DNA from: Clostridiales bacterium UBA7273
GTDB lineage: Bacteria; Bacillota; Clostridia; Oscillospirales; Oscillospiraceae
DNA: 64,000 nucleotides
NCBI GenBank assembly: GCA_002472405.1
Contig: DKRV01000028.1
Coordinates: forward strand, 1-64,000
Direction of reading: 5' to 3'
Shown here piece after piece: positions 61,040-64,000 of this stretch (positions are counted from its first letter, which is position 1; each line of letters starts with the position of its first letter). The position numbers and the translations under genes were made by a program. The notes below the pieces were generated by a model, which ran no database searches, was not told the origin of the DNA, and saw only the letters and a list, made by a program, of their open reading frames with translations.

Positions 61040-62403
61040 TTAAAGATTATAAGACCATACGACAGATAGCAAATCCGCTGATGATCGTCGAGCAGGTCGA
61101 GGGCGTCACATATGACGAGCTGTGCGAGATCGAGCTTCCCAACGGCGAGGTCCGCCGCGGCAAGGTCCTCGAGGTTGAGGGCGACAGAGCCGTCGTTCAG
61201 CTTTTTGACTCGGCTCAGGGCATAAACCTTGCGCAGACTAAGGTCAGATTTCTCGGCCATCCTCTGGAGCTTGCGGTTTCCGAGGATATGCTCGGCCGCG
61301 TATTCAACGGTATGGGTCAGCCTATCGACGGCGGCCCCGAGCTTCTTGCGGAGGCTCATCGCGATATTAACGGCATGCCCATGAACCCGGCGGCGCGCGC
61401 GTATCCGGCGGAGTTTATCCAGACCGGTGTTTCCACCATCGACGGCCTGAACACCCTCGTTCGCGGCCAAAAGCTGCCCATATTCTCGGCCTCAGGCCTT
61501 CCGCACGCTGCGCTCGCGGCGCAGATCGCGCGTCAGGCGCGCGTTCTCGGCGACGGAGAGAACTTTGCGGTCGTCTTTGCGGCGGTCGGCATCACGTTCG
61601 AGGAGTCGGAATATTTTATCGAGGACTTCAAGCGCACCGGCGCTATCGACAGAACCGTCGTCTTTTCAAACCTCGCAAACGATCCTGCCGTTGAGCGTAT
61701 CGCAACTCCGCGTATGGCGCTTACAGCGGCCGAGTACCTTGCGTTTGAAAAGGACATGCACGTTCTTGTCATCATAACCGATATCACAAACTACGCCGAA
61801 GCTCTGCGCGAGGTTTCCGCGGCAAAGAAAGAAGTCCCCGGCCGCCGCGGATATCCCGGCTATCTGTACACTGACCTTGCAACGATGTACGAGCGCGCCG
61901 GCCGCCGCATAGGCAGCAAAGGCTCGATCACCATGATCCCCATCCTCACCATGCCCGAGGACGATAAGACCCATCCGATCCCCGACCTTACCGGCTACAT
62001 CACCGAGGGTCAGATCATCCTTAGCCGCGATCTGCACCGCAAGGGCATCGTGCCTCCCGTTGACGTTCTGCCGTCGCTCAGCCGACTGAAGGATAAGGGC
62101 ATCGGCGAGGGCAAGACCCGCGAGGATCATGCAGGAACCATGAACCAGCTGTTTGCCGCATATTCGCGCGGCAAGGACGCAAAGGAGCTGATGACCATCC
62201 TCGGCGAGGCCGCTCTTTCCGACGATGATAAGCTGTTTGCCGAGTTTGCCGATGAGTTTGAAAAGACCTACGTCAATCAGGGCAACAACACAAACCGCAG
62301 CATTGAGGAGACACTTGATCTCGGCTGGAAGCTGCTGAGCATCCTGCCCAGAGCGGAGCTTAAGCGCGTGAAGCCCGAGATGATCGAAAAATACATGAAG
62401 TAA
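61036..62403 (+). CDS. ntpB: V-type ATP synthase subunit B (regulatory nucleotide-binding)
   Basis: The 455-residue subunit alternates with A in the head. It has VLEVEGDRAVVQLFDSAQGINL, the degenerate nucleotide loop SASGLPHAALAAQIARQA (no P-loop GKT, normal for B), ITDITNYAEALREVSAAKKEVPGRRGYPGYLYTDLATMYERAGR and the DLTGYITEGQIILSRDL segment. Start coupled to subunit A by ATGA overlap with GGAGGTGAGGACGC as ribosome site. Confidence 0.98.
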   Translation: MIKDYKTIRQIANPLMIVEQVEGVTYDELCEIELPNGEVRRGKVLEVEGDRAVVQLFDSAQGINLAQTKVRFLGHPLELAVSEDMLGRVFNGMGQPIDGGPELLAEAHRDINGMPMNPAARAYPAEFIQTGVSTIDGLNTLVRGQKLPIFSASGLPHAALAAQIARQARVLGDGENFAVVFAAVGITFEESEYFIEDFKRTGAIDRTVVFSNLANDPAVERIATPRMALTAAEYLAFEKDMHVLVIITDITNYAEALREVSAAKKEVPGRRGYPGYLYTDLATMYERAGRRIGSKGSITMIPILTMPEDDKTHPIPDLTGYITEGQIILSRDLHRKGIVPPVDVLPSLSRLKDKGIGEGKTREDHAGTMNQLFAAYSRGKDAKELMTILGEAALSDDDKLFAEFADEFEKTYVNQGNNTNRSIEETLDLGWKLLSILPRAELKRVKPEMIEKYMK

Positions 62404-62415
62404 GGGGGAGTCTTT

Positions 62416-63066
62416 ATGGCAGGCACCACGATAACCCCTACAAGAATGATGCTAAAGCAGCTCAAGGGCAGGCTCAAGACTGCACGCCGCGGCCATAAGC
62501 TTATGAAGGATAAGCGCGATGAGCTGATGCGTCAGTTCATGGACATCGTGCGCCTTAACAAGCAGCTGCGCGAGCGCGTCGAGCAGGGGCTGACGGAGGC
62601 TTTCGCCGCCTTGCAGGTCGCAAGCGCGATCATGAGCCCCGAGATGCTCGAGCAGGCGCTTTTGTATCCGCGCCAGAGCGTTGAGCTTGACATGCAGTTT
62701 AAAAACATCATGAGCGTCAACGTGCCGCAGTATTCGTTCCACACGCGCAATAACGACCCGTCGGAGATCTATCCCTACGGCTTTGCGCAGACCTCGGGCG
62801 AGCTGGACGACGCGCTCTCGCGCATGGCAGTTGTTTTCGAGGATATGCTTCAGCTTGCACAGGTCGAAAAGACCATGCAGCTTTTGGCTGAGGAGATCGA
62901 AAAAACGCGCCGCCGCGTAAATGCGCTCGAGTACGTCATGATCCCCGAGCTTGAGAGCAATATCAAATACATCTCCATGAAACTTGAGGAGAACGAAAAC
63001 TCCACCAAGGTCCGCCTCCTCAAGGTCAAGGAAATGGTTCTGCAAAACGCACACGATTTTAAGTGA
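62416..63066 (+). CDS. ntpD: V-type ATP synthase subunit D (central shaft)
   Basis: The 216-residue protein is a long helical hairpin: TPTRMMLKQLKGRLKTARRGHKLMKDKRDELMRQF at the start and KTRRRVNALEYVMIPELESNIKYISMKLEENE near the end, both diagnostic. It rotates within the A3B3 head. GTAAGGGGGAGTCTTT precedes the ATG. It ends the operon, followed by a long hairpin. Confidence 0.96.
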   Translation: MAGTTITPTRMMLKQLKGRLKTARRGHKLMKDKRDELMRQFMDIVRLNKQLRERVEQGLTEAFAALQVASAIMSPEMLEQALLYPRQSVELDMQFKNIMSVNVPQYSFHTRNNDPSEIYPYGFAQTSGELDDALSRMAVVFEDMLQLAQVEKTMQLLAEEIEKTRRRVNALEYVMIPELESNIKYISMKLEENENSTKVRLLKVKEMVLQNAHDFK

Positions 63067-63076
63067 AAGAAAGAGC

Positions 63077-63112
63077 ACAGGCCATGCGAATCAAATGATT
63101 CGCATGGCCTGT
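63077..63112 (+). terminator. Hairpin ending the V-ATPase operon
   Basis: ACAGGCCATGCGAATC pairs perfectly with GATTCGCATGGCCTGT (16 bp, loop AAAT), then GGACATTTTT. Confidence 0.8.
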
Positions 63113-63178
63113 GGACATTTTTGCGGCGGTGTGCTATTTTATATCTCGAATGTGAAAGAAAAAAGCCGCGTGCAAAAT

Positions 63179-63310
63179 ATGAGCAGAAAAAACAAGATAA
63201 CAAAGGATACTGTCCCGGAGGGGTTCAGCGTACCTCTGGCGCTGACGGATATGATACCTGCCGTGTTTTTCGGCCTTTCGGCGGTGCGGCGCAGATATGC
63301 TTTTTCGTAG
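63179..63310 (+). pseudogene. 43-codon remnant of a membrane protein gene
   Basis: ATG 63179 encodes SRKNKITKDTVPEGFSVPLALTDMIPAVFFGLSAV and then a charged tail and stop. The next frame carries a hydrophobic stretch (ICFFVGLLLV) over the same bases, as if a helix had been split by a frameshift. It has a poor ribosome site. I read it as a truncated membrane protein start; a real short protein is the alternative. Confidence 0.35.
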
Positions 63311-63330
63311 GGCTGCTGCTTGTTTGAATA

Positions 63331-63365
63331 AAAAATTTCCGTGCTTTTCGCACGGAAATTTTTTA
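63331..63365. terminator. Bidirectional terminator
   Basis: AAAAATTTCCGTGC pairs with GCACGGAAATTTTT around TTTTC, at the 3' end of galE. Confidence 0.9.
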
Positions 63366-64000
63366 TTCGTCTCTGTAGCCGTTGGGGTTCATGGTCTGCC
63401 AATGCCACGAGTCGCGGCACATGTCCTCGACGTTATACTGCGCTGTCCAGCCAAGCTCGCGGCGGCTTTTCTCCGGTGAGCAGTAGCACTCGTCGATGTC
63501 TCCGGCGCGGCGGCCTACGATCTTGTACGGAACTGTCAGCTTGTTTGCCTTTTCAAACGCATGCACAAGCTCGAGAACGCTGCAGCCTCTGCCGGTGCCG
63601 AGGTTGAAGATAAGCTCGCCCGGATGTGAGTCCATGTACGATATCGCCGCAACGTGGCCGCGCGCAAGATCGACAACGTGGATGTAGTCGCGCACGCCGG
63701 TGCCGTCGGGGGTGTTGTAATCATCGCCGAAAACGCGCAGATACTCAAATCTGCCGATGGCCGTCTGCGAGATATAGGGCATGAGGTTATTCGGAATGCC
63801 CTTCGGATCCTCGCCGATAAGTCCGCTCGGATGTGCGCCGACGGGGTTGAAGTATCTTAAAAGCGCAACGCTCCAGCTCGGATCGGCTTTTACATAGTCG
63901 CGCAGTATCTGCTCGCACATATATTTTGTCCAACCGTAAGGATTTGTGCATTTTCCGGTGCGCGAGGTCTCGTACAGCGGCATATCGTTATCCGAGGAAT
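63363..64000 (-). CDS. galE: UDP-glucose 4-epimerase, C-terminal part (runs off the window)
   Basis: The visible 212 residues cover the second half of GalE, which interconverts UDP-glucose and UDP-galactose. It has the catalytic Tyr/Lys in NPYGWTKYMCEQIL, RYFNPVGAHPSGLIGEDPKGIPNNLMPYISQTA, DGTGVRDYIHVVDLARGHVAA and NLGTGRGCSVLELVHAFEKA. The frame continues past the window edge, so the 5' half is missing. With the alpha-galactosidase and malQ, it fits galactoside use. Confidence 0.95.
   Translation of the reverse strand, partial: SSDNDMPLYETSRTGKCTNPYGWTKYMCEQILRDYVKADPSWSVALLRYFNPVGAHPSGLIGEDPKGIPNNLMPYISQTAIGRFEYLRVFGDDYNTPDGTGVRDYIHVVDLARGHVAAISYMDSHPGELIFNLGTGRGCSVLELVHAFEKANKLTVPYKIVGRRAGDIDECYCSPEKSRRELGWTAQYNVEDMCRDSWHWQTMNPNGYRDE

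Noticed and set aside
1..64000. tRNA or rRNA genes
   Set aside because: I looked in the intergenic gaps for cloverleaf ends (CCA-type 3' ends, TTCGAATC arms) and found none that fold; a covariance search could still find a divergent one.

Overview
This is a 64 kb chromosomal stretch from a spore-forming, anaerobic Firmicute, most likely a gut clostridium of the Oscillospirales type. The evidence is the presence of spoVAC, spoVAD and spoVAE, a V-type ATPase operon, rubrerythrin, a MurT-type ligase, clostridial ribosome binding sites, TTGACA/TATAAT promoters and a moderately high-GC core. No rRNA, tRNA, CRISPR array or intact insertion sequence was found.

Region 1 (1-7300) is an accessory island, visibly more AT-rich than the rest. 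It has a tight run of genes reading right: the end of a gene that may be hamA, a 902-residue SF2 helicase resembling HamB of the Hachiman antiphage system, a DUF262/DUF1524 (GmrSD-type) nuclease, a SEC-C protein with a transglutaminase-like Cys/His/Asp triad, and a small PD-(D/E)XK nuclease-like protein. The island ends in scars: three degenerate stretches that look like the 3' end of rlmD (a known integration target) and a RhuM pseudogene with two internal stops.

Region 2 (7300-20950) returns to core composition: an Fe-S flavoprotein, a decayed symporter/5TM/SpoIIE-type signalling protein broken by a frameshift and a deletion, a very convincing candidate type I toxin-antitoxin locus (27-residue peptide plus convergent antisense RNA), a MATE exporter, a PIG-V-like mannosyltransferase with an apparently leaderless transcript, secG, azlCD, glmS (no ribozyme), murT (no gatD beside it), an amidohydrolase and a PHP phosphoesterase.

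Region 3 (20950-40900) holds housekeeping metabolism: glycerol-1-phosphate dehydrogenase, pgi, a D,D-carboxypeptidase, an AI-2E family exporter, cysteine desulfurase divergent from mtaB, serC-serA, a lower-GC single-gene insert flanked by related hairpins, spoVAC with a 47-residue partner, murI, a ywiB-like gene with argS, a 329-bp MITE-like element with 73-bp tandem hairpins, typA, a nitrilase and a GtrA protein.

Region 4 (40900-54100) contains a pseudouridine synthase, a flavodoxin/ferredoxin protein, rubrerythrin, malQ with a GNAT gene, VanZ, an ABC-F ATPase, a GH36 alpha-galactosidase, a TetR pair, a lipoprotein, spoVAD-spoVAE and an E2-like acyltransferase lacking the usual His.

Region 5 (54490-63070) is a complete V-type ATPase operon in the order H-I-K-E-C-F-A-B-D, with Na+-site residues in subunit K. 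The window closes with a gene remnant and the 3' part of galE.
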